Assembly: GCA_905215725.1 (NCBI GenBank)
Contig: CAJMRD010000096.1
Location: forward strand, 1 to 6,978
DNA: 6,978 nucleotides
Source of the DNA: an uncultured bacterium
Lineage (GTDB): Bacteria; Actinomycetota; Coriobacteriia; Coriobacteriales; Coriobacteriaceae
Reading direction: 5' to 3'
Both the position numbers and the translations under genes were made by a program. Shown here one piece after another: positions 1-5,500 of this stretch (position 1 is its first letter; each line of letters opens with the position of its first letter). The notes under the pieces are model-generated. The model made no database searches, was not told the DNA's origin, and saw only the letters and a list, made by a program, of their open reading frames with translations.

Positions 1-147
1 GGCATCTATGTCTGCCGCAGCTTTGAGGAGCTGCCGCAGGAGGCCCAGGACTACGTGGCGTTTATCGAGGATCTGGCACACACCCGCGTGACGTTCATTG
101 GCGTTGGCGCTGGTCGCGAGCAGATCATCAACCGATTCTGGAAGTAA
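1..147 (+). CDS. purA: Adenylosuccinate synthetase, C-terminal fragment (5' end outside window)
   Basis: The window opens in frame inside a gene that ends at TAA 145-147, giving 48 residues. The tail reads as a C-terminal PurA domain: an LPQEAQDYVAFIEDL helix, then the strand VTFIGVGAGREQ, which matches the GVGPGREQ-type ending common in Gram-positive and actinobacterial adenylosuccinate synthetases. The enzyme joins IMP and aspartate using GTP to make adenylosuccinate, the first committed step from IMP to AMP, in the cytoplasm. The catalytic and GTP-binding parts lie upstream and cannot be inspected. purD, another purine gene, follows on the same strand after 118 bp, which supports the assignment. 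The call rests on a short conserved tail, so it is good but not certain. Confidence 0.8.
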   Translation, partial: GIYVCRSFEELPQEAQDYVAFIEDLAHTRVTFIGVGAGREQIINRFWK

Positions 148-169
148 TCGGGACTATTTGGTTATTGCG

Positions 170-215
170 ATATACCCCTTTGCAGCCCGGACGGGCGGCC
201 GAGGGGTATATTTGC
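170..215 (+). terminator. Terminator-like hairpin after purA
   Basis: A perfect 10-bp stem ATATACCCCT (170-179) pairs with AGGGGTATAT (202-211). The 22-nt interior can form a smaller GCCC/GGGC stem (185-188 with 193-196). The stem's own A/T end plus the following TTTGCTT gives only a weak, interrupted U-tract, so termination may be partial. It starts 22 bp after the purA stop and is the likely 3' end of the purA transcript. An attenuator ahead of purD is an alternative that the sequence does not exclude. Confidence 0.6.
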
Positions 216-252
216 TTGCAAAGGGCTCGCGCGGAGCGGGCCGTTCATCCAT

Positions 253-260
253 AGAGGAGG
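253..260 (+). promoter_or_regulatory. Ribosome binding site fixing the purD TTG start
   Basis: AGAGGAGG at 253-260 is a near-perfect Shine-Dalgarno sequence lying 5 nt before TTG 266-268. The next in-frame upstream start (position 98) would put the purA tail and the intergenic hairpin inside the protein. The TTG is therefore the credible start. Confidence 0.85.
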
Positions 261-265
261 CACCC

Positions 266-1570
266 TTGAAGGCGGACACTCAAACCATCGACATCCTGTT
301 GTTGGGCAGCGGCGGCCGTGAGCATGCTTTGGCAGCTAAGCTCGCAGCATCACCGCGCGCCGGCAAGCTCTACATCGCGCCGGGCAACGGCGGCACCGCG
401 AGCTGCGGCGAGAACGTTGTTCTCGACGACTGCGATCCTGCGGCCGTGGCGGCGTTTGCGCAGAGCCACGGATGCGGACTCGTGGTAATTGGCCCCGAGG
501 CTCCGCTTGTGGCGGGCGTGGCCGACGCCGTGCGCGCGGCGGGTATTCCCTGCTTTGGCCCGGGTGCCGAGGGTGCCCAGATGGAGGGCTCCAAGCTGTT
601 CTCCAAGCAGCTCATGGAGCGTGCGGGCATTCCGACGGCAGCCTATGGTTCGTTTACCGACGAGGCTTCGGCTCTCGCCTACGTACGCGAGCAGGGCGCC
701 CCGCTGGTCGTCAAGGCTGACGGCCTTGCCGCGGGCAAGGGCGTTATCGTGGCGACCGAACTTGAGCAGGCCGAGGAAGCCGTGCGCGAGTGCTTTGGCG
801 GCACCTTTGGCGATGCCGGCAACACCGTGGTTATCGAGGAGATGCTGACCGGCCCCGAGTGCTCGCTGTTGGCCTTTACCGACGGCAAGACCGTGCGCCC
901 CATGGCCACCTCGCAGGACCACAAGCGCGCGCTCGAGGGCGACAAGGGCCCCAACACCGGCGGCATGGGCGTCTACAGCCCGGTGCCCATCGTGACCGAC
1001 GAGGAGCACACCACCATGGTGAAGGTCATGGAGCAGACCGTGGCCGAGCTCGCTGCCGAGGGTATCGACTACCGCGGCTGCCTGTACGGCGGCTTTATGC
1101 TCACGCCTGCCGGTCCCAAGGTACTGGAGTTCAATGCCCGCTTTGGTGATCCCGAGACTCAGGTCGTGCTGCCGCGCCTTAAGAATGACCTGGTCGAGGT
1201 CATGCTGGCTTGTGCCAACTGCGAGCTCGATCAGATTGAGCTCGACTGGCGTGACGAGTGGGCCGTGGCCGTTGTCCTGACGAGCGCGGGTTATCCCGGC
1301 AGCTACGAGAAGGGCAAGGTCATCACTGGCATTGAGGATGCCGAGGCCATGGAGAACGTGACCGTGTACCACGCGGGCACTGCCGTGGTGGACGGCCAGC
1401 TCGTGACCAATGGTGGCCGCGTGCTTGCCGTGACCGCTCTGGGCGACACGTTCGAGAACGCTCGCAACCTTGCCTACGAGGCCTGCGAGAAGATTGATTT
1501 TGAGGGCAAGACCCTGCGTCACGATATCGGCCTGCGCGCGCTGCGCGGCCGCGACGCCTGGGATGCCTAA
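266..1570 (+). CDS. purD: Phosphoribosylamine-glycine ligase (GAR synthetase)
   Basis: PurD joins phosphoribosylamine and glycine with ATP to form glycinamide ribonucleotide, step two of de novo purine synthesis, in the cytoplasm. From the TTG start the protein is 434 aa, close to E. coli PurD (429 aa). Domains in order: the N-terminal domain with GSGGREHAL (about residues 14-22) and IGPEAPL (75-81); an ATP-grasp region with KADGLAAGKGV (150-160), the conserved QDHKRA...GPNTGGMG segment (217-235), and LEFNARFGDPETQ (287-299), which carries the metal- and ATP-binding Glu and Asn; and the C-terminal domain with AGYPGSY (341-347). All key motifs are intact. The start is set by AGAGGAGG five bases before TTG. 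It lies between purA and a NUDIX gene (21-bp gap), probably in one transcript with the latter. No PurR-like operator or riboswitch could be recognised upstream. Confidence 0.97.
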   Translation: MKADTQTIDILLLGSGGREHALAAKLAASPRAGKLYIAPGNGGTASCGENVVLDDCDPAAVAAFAQSHGCGLVVIGPEAPLVAGVADAVRAAGIPCFGPGAEGAQMEGSKLFSKQLMERAGIPTAAYGSFTDEASALAYVREQGAPLVVKADGLAAGKGVIVATELEQAEEAVRECFGGTFGDAGNTVVIEEMLTGPECSLLAFTDGKTVRPMATSQDHKRALEGDKGPNTGGMGVYSPVPIVTDEEHTTMVKVMEQTVAELAAEGIDYRGCLYGGFMLTPAGPKVLEFNARFGDPETQVVLPRLKNDLVEVMLACANCELDQIELDWRDEWAVAVVLTSAGYPGSYEKGKVITGIEDAEAMENVTVYHAGTAVVDGQLVTNGGRVLAVTALGDTFENARNLAYEACEKIDFEGKTLRHDIGLRALRGRDAWDA

Positions 1571-1575
1571 AATCC

Positions 1576-1582
1576 GAGAGGA
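1576..1582 (+). promoter_or_regulatory. Ribosome binding site deciding the NUDIX gene start
   Basis: GAGAGGA at 1576-1582 touches the first in-frame ATG (1583), leaving no usable spacer. It sits 9 nt ahead of the second in-frame ATG (1592). The second ATG is therefore preferred, shortening the protein by three residues. Confidence 0.6.
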
Positions 1583-1591
1583 ATGAGACGG

Positions 1592-2287
1592 ATGGACGAG
1601 AAGAACGAAGAGCTCGTGGACGCGCAGATCGTCGAAGAGGACAGCCGCATGTATGGGCACGCCGAGGGCGAGCCTGGTGGCGAGGTCGCTGACGAGCCGG
1701 CGCTGGTGCTGGGCGACGACGACCCGCACGATGCCGAGCTGCACGAGAAGATTCTTTCGGAGGAGTGCGCCTGGAAGGGCAAGATCCTCGACGTCCACCG
1801 TCTTGAGGTTGAGCTGCCCAACGGTCACCGCAGCGCCCGCGATATCGTTCGCCATCCGGGTGCGGCGGCCGTTGTGGCACTGACCGAGAGCGGCAAGATC
1901 GTACTGGTGCGTCAGTACCGCACCGCCATCGACCGCGTGACGGTCGAGATTCCCGCCGGCAAGCTCGATCCAGGCGAGGACCCACTCGATTGCGCCAAAC
2001 GCGAGCTGCATGAGGAGACGGGCTTTAGGGCTGGTCGTATTCGCTTTTTGACGTCGATTGTCACGTCCTGCGGTTTTTGCGATGAGATCATCCACATCTA
2101 CTTGGCTACCAAGCTCGAGTTTGATGCGCCCAACCCCGATGATGACGAGTTTGTCAACGTTGACCTGGTGCCGCTGCACGAGCTGATCGACGCCGTGCTC
2201 GACGGCAAGATCGAAGACGCCAAGACCGTCGTAGGCGCTTTGGCCTGCGATAGCATCGCGCACCGCCTTGGGGGCACGGAGCTCTAG
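1592..2287 (+). CDS. NUDIX hydrolase, ADP-ribose pyrophosphatase type
   Basis: The protein has 231 aa. A textbook NUDIX box (GX5EX7REUXEEXGU) spans residues 123-145: G123, E129, R137-E138, E141-E142, G144-F145. It is preceded by the strand EIPAG, typical of the ADP-ribose pyrophosphatase (NudF/YqkG) branch, which cleaves ADP-ribose to AMP and ribose 5-phosphate with Mg2+. The core starts near residue 62 (WKGKILDVHRLEVELPNG). The first 60 residues are an unusual acidic leader with about 21 Asp/Glu, probably disordered and not part of the fold. After the box, the segment TSCGFCDE stands where relatives usually have an S/P-rich GF-(S/T)-DE sequence, so substrate preference may differ. The gene follows purD by 21 bp and is probably cotranscribed with it. 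The family is certain; the exact substrate is inferred. Confidence 0.9.
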   Translation: MDEKNEELVDAQIVEEDSRMYGHAEGEPGGEVADEPALVLGDDDPHDAELHEKILSEECAWKGKILDVHRLEVELPNGHRSARDIVRHPGAAAVVALTESGKIVLVRQYRTAIDRVTVEIPAGKLDPGEDPLDCAKRELHEETGFRAGRIRFLTSIVTSCGFCDEIIHIYLATKLEFDAPNPDDDEFVNVDLVPLHELIDAVLDGKIEDAKTVVGALACDSIAHRLGGTEL

Positions 2288-2328
2288 GTTACGCGGTTTT
2301 ACCAAACCGCGTAACGAGTCGACGCTGC
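2288..2328 (+). repeat. TACC-loop hairpin repeat, copy 1
   Basis: Immediately after the NUDIX stop codon there is a perfect 12-bp stem: GTTACGCGGTTT (2288-2299), loop TACC (2300-2303), AAACCGCGTAAC (2304-2315). After one G comes AGTCGACGCTGC (2317-2328). The same loop and 12-mer recur behind a second 12-bp stem at 6914-6954. No T-run follows, so this is not a standard intrinsic terminator. It may still act as an mRNA 3' stabiliser or a weak transcription barrier, or it may be a dispersed intergenic repeat. Confidence 0.75.
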
Positions 2329-2428
2329 AAACGCCCCTAAGCGGCAATCTGCCTTTCAATCGTCGCTCGCGTACCGAAGTACGCGTCGCTCCTCTTTCAA
2401 GACACCTTGCTCGCTTAGGGACGTTTTC
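2327..2428. repeat. Long imperfect inverted repeat (cruciform-like)
   Basis: The left arm AAACGCCCCTAAGCGGCAA (2329-2347) pairs with 2407-2426. CCCTAAGCG (2335-2343) pairs perfectly with CGCTTAGGG (2412-2420). The pairing continues outward over five more pairs after a C/A mismatch, and inward over four pairs past one bulged T (2411). The centre holds another hairpin, CGCGTAC (2368-2374), loop CGAA, GTACGCG (2379-2385). The element abuts hairpin copy 1, so the two may form one composite repeat of about 140 bp. No coding function is visible. Confidence 0.65.
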
Positions 2429-2534
2429 GCTGACGTTGCTAGAACATCGGCGTTATGTTTGTTGGGACGCTTTGTTTTCAGCCCGACCGGCTCAACCGGA
2501 TTTATCACGCTATTTATTTCTCTTCGAGGACTGC
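2429..2534 (+). other. Untranslated stretch ahead of the ABC gene, promoter not resolved
   Basis: This AT-richer stretch of about 105 bp lies between the inverted repeat and the ABC transporter start. It holds short dyads (AACAT/ATGTT at 2443-2459; CCGG-N5-CCGG near 2487-2499) and T-rich tracts such as TATTTATTT near 2511. No -35/-10 pair with acceptable spacing stood out. The frame of the downstream gene stays open through here, but the translation has no transporter-like content. Confidence 0.4.
2526..2530 (+). promoter_or_regulatory. Ribosome binding site deciding the ABC transporter start
   Basis: GAGGA at 2526-2530 lies 4 nt before ATG 2535. The resulting protein begins just ahead of the first membrane helix, as is normal for half-transporters. 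Starts further upstream would run through the repeat region. Confidence 0.7.
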
Positions 2535-4307
2535 ATGTTTAAGAGGTTTCTTTCGTATTACGAGCCCCAGATGGGGCTTTTTGTTGCTGATACTGTTTGT
2601 GCTCTGGTGCTTGCTGCCATTGACCTGGCGTTCCCCATTATCCTGCGCAATTTGACCGGTGGGCTGTTTACCCAGGGCCAGGCTGCCATTATGCAGGCGC
2701 TCGGTATGATCGCGGTGGGGCTGGTGCTGATGTATGCCGTTCGCTGCGCCTGCCGCTACTTTGTGAGCTATTGGGGTCACGTGATGGGCGCGCGCATGGA
2801 GTCCAAGATGCGCGAGGACCTGTTCGACCAGTATGAGCGCTTTAGCTTTGCGTACTTCGACCGCAACAGCTCGGGCGACATGATGAGCCGCGTGGTCAAC
2901 GATCTGTTCGATATCTGCGAGGCGGCGCATCACGTGCCCGAGTGGATCATCATCTGCGGCATCGAGATTATCGGCTCGTTTGTGATCCTCTTTACCATCG
3001 CCCCGGTGCTGGCACTTGCCATGGCTGTGGTGACGGCGGCGTTTGCGGTCATCATGTTTTGGCAGAACATGCGTATGCGCGAGGTCTTTAGCGACAACCG
3101 CAAAAAGATCAGTGGCATCAATGCGCAGCTGCAGGATTCGCTGGCGGGCATGCGCGTAGTCAAGAGCTTTGCCAACGAGGAGACCGAGCGTGCCAAGTTC
3201 CGCGCCTCCAACAATCGCTATCTTTCGTCCAAGGAGAACATGTATCACGCCATGGGCGTCTATACCGCGACGTATGGCCTGCTCTCTGGTGTGCTCTATG
3301 TGATCGTGGTGCTGCTGGGCGGCTGGCTGGTCGCCCAGGGACAGCTGCAGGCGGTCGATATGGCGACCTTTGCACTCTATATTTCGCTGTTCTGCACGCC
3401 GCTCGAGACACTCGTCAATTCGGCCGAAACGTATCAGAAGGCTATCGCCGGCTTTAAGCGTATGGACGAGGTGCTTTCGACCGCGCCGGATATCCAGGAC
3501 AAGCCGGGCGCTACGGATCTGCAGGTGACTGCCGGCGCCGTGGAGTATCACGACGTGTGCTTTAACTACGAGTATGTTGAGCTGGGCGAGGGCGATGCCG
3601 ACGAGCGTCCCGTTATCGACCATATGGACCTGTCCATCAAGCCCGGGCAGACCATCGCTTTGGTTGGCCCTTCGGGCGGTGGCAAGTCCACGACCTGTTC
3701 GCTGCTGCCGCGCTTTTATGACGTGGCTGCCGGATCCATTAGCATCGACGGCCAGGACGTGCGTGATGTGACGCAGCAGAGCCTGCGTCGCGCCATCGGC
3801 CTGGTGCAGCAGGATGTCTACCTGTTTGACGGTACGATTGGCGAGAACATCGCCTACGGCAAGCCGGGCGCTACGGCAGAAGAGATCGCCGAGGCCGCCC
3901 GTCGCGCCAACATCGATGCCTTTATCGAGTCGCTTCCGCAGGGCTACGACACCGTGGTGGGCGAGCGCGGCAGCCGTCTTTCGGGCGGACAGAAGCAGCG
4001 CGTTGCCATCGCGCGCGTGTTTCTCAAGAACCCCAAGATCCTGATTTTGGACGAGGCGACGAGTGCTTTGGATAACGAGAGCGAGGAGGCGGTGCAGGAG
4101 TCACTCGAAGAGCTGGCACGCGGCCGCACCACGATTATCATCGCCCACCGTCTTTCGACCATTAAGCATGCCGATGAGATTGCGACCGTTGAGCATGGTC
4201 GCGTTGTGGAGCGTGGCGCGCACGAGGAGCTTCTCGCCCGTGGCGGCACCTATGCCCGTTACTATCGAATGCAGTTCGAAGGTGCGCGTGCGCACGAGCT
4301 CGACTGA
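2535..4307 (+). CDS. ABC exporter half-transporter (fused membrane and ATPase domains)
   Basis: The protein has 590 aa, the usual size for a type IV (MsbA/BmrA-like) half-transporter that works as a dimer at the cytoplasmic membrane. Six membrane helices are expected near residues 13-38, 54-79, 136-157, 158-178, 245-268 and 273-295. The ATPase domain is complete: Walker A GPSGGGKST (378-386, K384), Q-loop Q426, signature LSGGQ (482-486), Walker B ILILDE (502-507, catalytic E507), D-loop SALD (510-513) and switch H538. A short acidic insertion (about 349-358, ELGEGDADER) lies between the A-loop region and the first beta strands. No degenerate catalytic residue was seen, so a homodimer with two active sites is plausible. 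The substrate cannot be inferred. The only close partner is the unknown membrane protein that starts 19 bp downstream. Confidence 0.95.
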   Translation: MFKRFLSYYEPQMGLFVADTVCALVLAAIDLAFPIILRNLTGGLFTQGQAAIMQALGMIAVGLVLMYAVRCACRYFVSYWGHVMGARMESKMREDLFDQYERFSFAYFDRNSSGDMMSRVVNDLFDICEAAHHVPEWIIICGIEIIGSFVILFTIAPVLALAMAVVTAAFAVIMFWQNMRMREVFSDNRKKISGINAQLQDSLAGMRVVKSFANEETERAKFRASNNRYLSSKENMYHAMGVYTATYGLLSGVLYVIVVLLGGWLVAQGQLQAVDMATFALYISLFCTPLETLVNSAETYQKAIAGFKRMDEVLSTAPDIQDKPGATDLQVTAGAVEYHDVCFNYEYVELGEGDADERPVIDHMDLSIKPGQTIALVGPSGGGKSTTCSLLPRFYDVAAGSISIDGQDVRDVTQQSLRRAIGLVQQDVYLFDGTIGENIAYGKPGATAEEIAEAARRANIDAFIESLPQGYDTVVGERGSRLSGGQKQRVAIARVFLKNPKILILDEATSALDNESEEAVQESLEELARGRTTIIIAHRLSTIKHADEIATVEHGRVVERGAHEELLARGGTYARYYRMQFEGARAHELD

Positions 4308-4326
4308 TTGATATGACAGGAAGATC

Positions 4327-5292
4327 ATGGCTGATAAGAACCCTTTGACTCCGGAAGAAGTGACGGAGTTATTCTCCGAAATCGATGCATCCGGCGTCTT
4401 GGATCCTACGCTTGCCAAAAAGCGTACCGAGCGCATGCGCGAGAAAGAGGCCGCCGTCAAGCGCGGTGACAAAGCGGCGCTAGCGCAGCTGCGCAGCGAG
4501 GACCGCGCGAGCCAGGCAAAACATATCGACCCGCTGTCCGAGGACGATCCTTCGGGTTCGCAGGTGAGCCATACCATTACGAAGACCGCGATGGCCGTGG
4601 TCATTGGTATTTTGGTGCTGATCGTGGGCATGCAGATTGGCTACGGCGTGATGCGCCGTCTGAACACCGCCAACCTGTCCGAGAGCGTTTCGGTCGATAC
4701 CGTTTCGACGGCGCTGAAGGGTGGACTTGAATGGGGCAACGGCTTTACGCAGTTCCCGCTCGACTTCACCGTCGATGAAGCCGATGAACGCACGGGCACG
4801 GTCGAGGTGACGGTGTTGGACACATCGTCTGCCAACGAGCTCGAGCTGCTATCCAACGGGCAGATTCAGGCCGCGGCGCTTGCGACCAACGCGTTACTCA
4901 ACGATAAGATCGACCGCGTGGTGTATAACGTTCACGCCTATATCGACGAGGATAGCAACATTCAGCACGATTCCTTCTTTGGCATGTTCCCCGCGCGCGG
5001 CCACCAGAGCGCCATTTTGACGTTCGTGTGGACCAAGAGCTCATCCAACGCCACGAGTATCGACTGGAAGATGCGCATCGTGAGTATGGATGACACCATC
5101 GCCGAGCGCATTCAGAAGCAGGTGAACTCGGTGTCGTCGTTGATTGAGGACCCGGTGGTGAGCCAGACCAAGATTGACGAGGAAAAGGCCGAACGTGACC
5201 TGGAGCATCGTCTGCATGGCCGCGAGATTTTCCGCGGCGGCAAGCCCGATCGCACACCGTCCGAACTGCTGGAGCAGGACAAGAAAAAGTAA
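4327..5292 (+). CDS. Single-pass membrane protein of unknown function
   Basis: I do not recognise this 321-aa protein. The first 85 residues are highly charged and rich in Lys, Arg and Glu (helical or coiled-coil-like around 28-65). One clear membrane helix spans about residues 87-108 (VVIGILVLIVGMQIGYGV). The remaining 210 residues look like a soluble mixed alpha/beta domain, probably extracytoplasmic, ending in a charged tail (about 283-321). There is no signal peptidase site, lipobox or enzymatic motif. AGGAAG at 4318-4323 fits the ATG. The gene starts 19 bp after the ABC exporter stop and is closed by a strong terminator, so the two are probably one operon. It might be an accessory subunit of the exporter or an independent envelope protein; the sequence does not decide. 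Confidence 0.85.
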   Translation: MADKNPLTPEEVTELFSEIDASGVLDPTLAKKRTERMREKEAAVKRGDKAALAQLRSEDRASQAKHIDPLSEDDPSGSQVSHTITKTAMAVVIGILVLIVGMQIGYGVMRRLNTANLSESVSVDTVSTALKGGLEWGNGFTQFPLDFTVDEADERTGTVEVTVLDTSSANELELLSNGQIQAAALATNALLNDKIDRVVYNVHAYIDEDSNIQHDSFFGMFPARGHQSAILTFVWTKSSSNATSIDWKMRIVSMDDTIAERIQKQVNSVSSLIEDPVVSQTKIDEEKAERDLEHRLHGREIFRGGKPDRTPSELLEQDKKK

Positions 5293-5298
5293 GAGGCC

Positions 5299-5339
5299 AT
5301 TATCCCGCGTGAGCCACAAGCCCACGCGGGATAATTTTT
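5299..5339 (+). terminator. Strong intrinsic terminator
   Basis: A perfect 13-bp stem ATTATCCCGCGTG (5299-5311) pairs with CACGCGGGATAAT (5323-5335) across an 11-nt loop. The stem's final T plus TTTT (5336-5339) form the U-tract. It lies 6 bp after the stop of the unknown membrane protein and separates the transporter block from carA. Confidence 0.93.
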
Positions 5340-5350
5340 CTGGGACGGGG

Positions 5351-5410
5351 ATTAAATTATCATTATGCATAGAAAGTCATAATTATCATTTCGTAAACAT
5401 TTCGATGAAA
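5351..5410. promoter_or_regulatory. AT-rich upstream region with direct repeats
   Basis: This 60-bp block is far richer in A/T than the rest of the window. AATTATCATT occurs at 5355-5364 and 5381-5390 (26-bp period). CATTTCG occurs at 5387-5393 and 5398-5404 (11-bp period, about one helical turn). ATTATG (5362-5367) and CATAAT (5378-5383) form a dyad. It lies upstream of the proposed carA -10 and looks like regulator-binding or UP-element DNA. No specific protein can be named with confidence. Confidence 0.45.
5366..5379. promoter_or_regulatory. Possible ArgR (ARG box)-like site
   Basis: TGCATAGAAAGTCA matches the ARG-box pattern TGAATWWWWATTCA at 11 of 14 positions (mismatches at positions 3, 7 and 11). 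Carbamoyl phosphate feeds both arginine and pyrimidine synthesis, and carAB is under ArgR control in some bacteria, so the location makes sense. A partial match in AT-rich DNA can arise by chance. Confidence 0.25.
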
Positions 5411-5431
5411 TTAACGCCATGAGGCATGCTT

Positions 5432-5447
5432 GCGGTTACAATACCGC
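5432..5447 (+). promoter_or_regulatory. Putative carA promoter -10 inside a small dyad
   Basis: TACAAT (5437-5442) is a good sigma-70-type -10 hexamer. It would start transcription near 5449-5450, giving a leader of about 50 nt. It sits exactly in the 6-bp spacer of a 5-bp inverted repeat, GCGGT (5432-5436) and ACCGC (5443-5447), which could be an operator. No good -35 lies at 17 bp; the nearest TTAACG (5411-5416) leaves a 20-bp spacer, so an activator may be needed or the call may be wrong. Confidence 0.5.
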
Positions 5448-5471
5448 GAGGCCTAACTACACACCTTTAAG

Positions 5472-5489
5472 CCGGTCCTGTGAGACCGG
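5472..5489 (+). promoter_or_regulatory. PyrR-binding hairpin in the carA leader
   Basis: CCGGTC (5472-5477) pairs with GACCGG (5484-5489), closing the loop CTGTGA. The segment GGTCCTGTGAGACC (5474-5487) contains the complete conserved UCCNGNGAG core of the PyrR binding loop known from pyr leaders (consensus ARUCCNGNGAGGYU). The stem ends one base before the Shine-Dalgarno AAGGAG. There is no room for a terminator/antiterminator, so UMP-dependent PyrR binding would most simply block ribosome access, as reported for the Mycobacterium smegmatis pyr leader. The hairpin and the motif are seen; the mechanism is inferred. Confidence 0.8.
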
Positions 5490-5490
5490 G

Positions 5491-5496
5491 AAGGAG
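5491..5496 (+). promoter_or_regulatory. carA ribosome binding site
   Basis: AAGGAG lies 4 nt ahead of ATG 5501 and one base after the PyrR hairpin, which makes it the likely target of translational control. It also fixes the start. The upstream in-frame GTG at 5480 falls within the hairpin loop and has no Shine-Dalgarno sequence. Confidence 0.85.
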
Positions 5497-5500
5497 AATT

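Noticed and set aside
98..265. N-terminal extension of PurD from an upstream ATG
   Set aside because: It would overlap the purA 3' end and translate through the hairpin. The strong Shine-Dalgarno sequence before TTG 266 and the family length support the shorter protein.
2288..2315. Hairpin after the NUDIX gene as a standard intrinsic terminator
   Set aside because: The stem is strong but is followed by GAGTCGACGC, with no T-run. It fits the shared repeat better.
350..2359. A 669-codon open frame on the minus strand across purD and the NUDIX gene
   Set aside because: It mirrors two well-conserved genes on the + strand. Its product is Ala/His/Leu/Gly-rich with no recognisable domain, and it runs into the repeat region. 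This is a typical by-product of GC-rich codon usage.
2268..2534. N-terminal extension of the ABC transporter, overlapping the NUDIX gene
   Set aside because: The added 89 residues translate the hairpin and inverted repeat, lack membrane helices or homology, and have no ribosome site. ATG 2535 with GAGGA fits better.
2455..2655. A 66-codon small frame with a hydrophobic stretch overlapping the ABC start
   Set aside because: Its hydrophobic part is the out-of-frame reading of the first ABC membrane helix, and there is no ribosome site.
2514..3623. A 369-codon minus-strand open frame opposite the ABC transporter
   Set aside because: It is antisense to the membrane and early ATPase domains, has a His-rich composition and no motifs, and shows no credible ribosome site. 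Treated as a shadow.
5480..5500. Upstream GTG start for carA
   Set aside because: It lies in the PyrR hairpin loop without a Shine-Dalgarno sequence. AAGGAG with ATG 5501 is clearly better.
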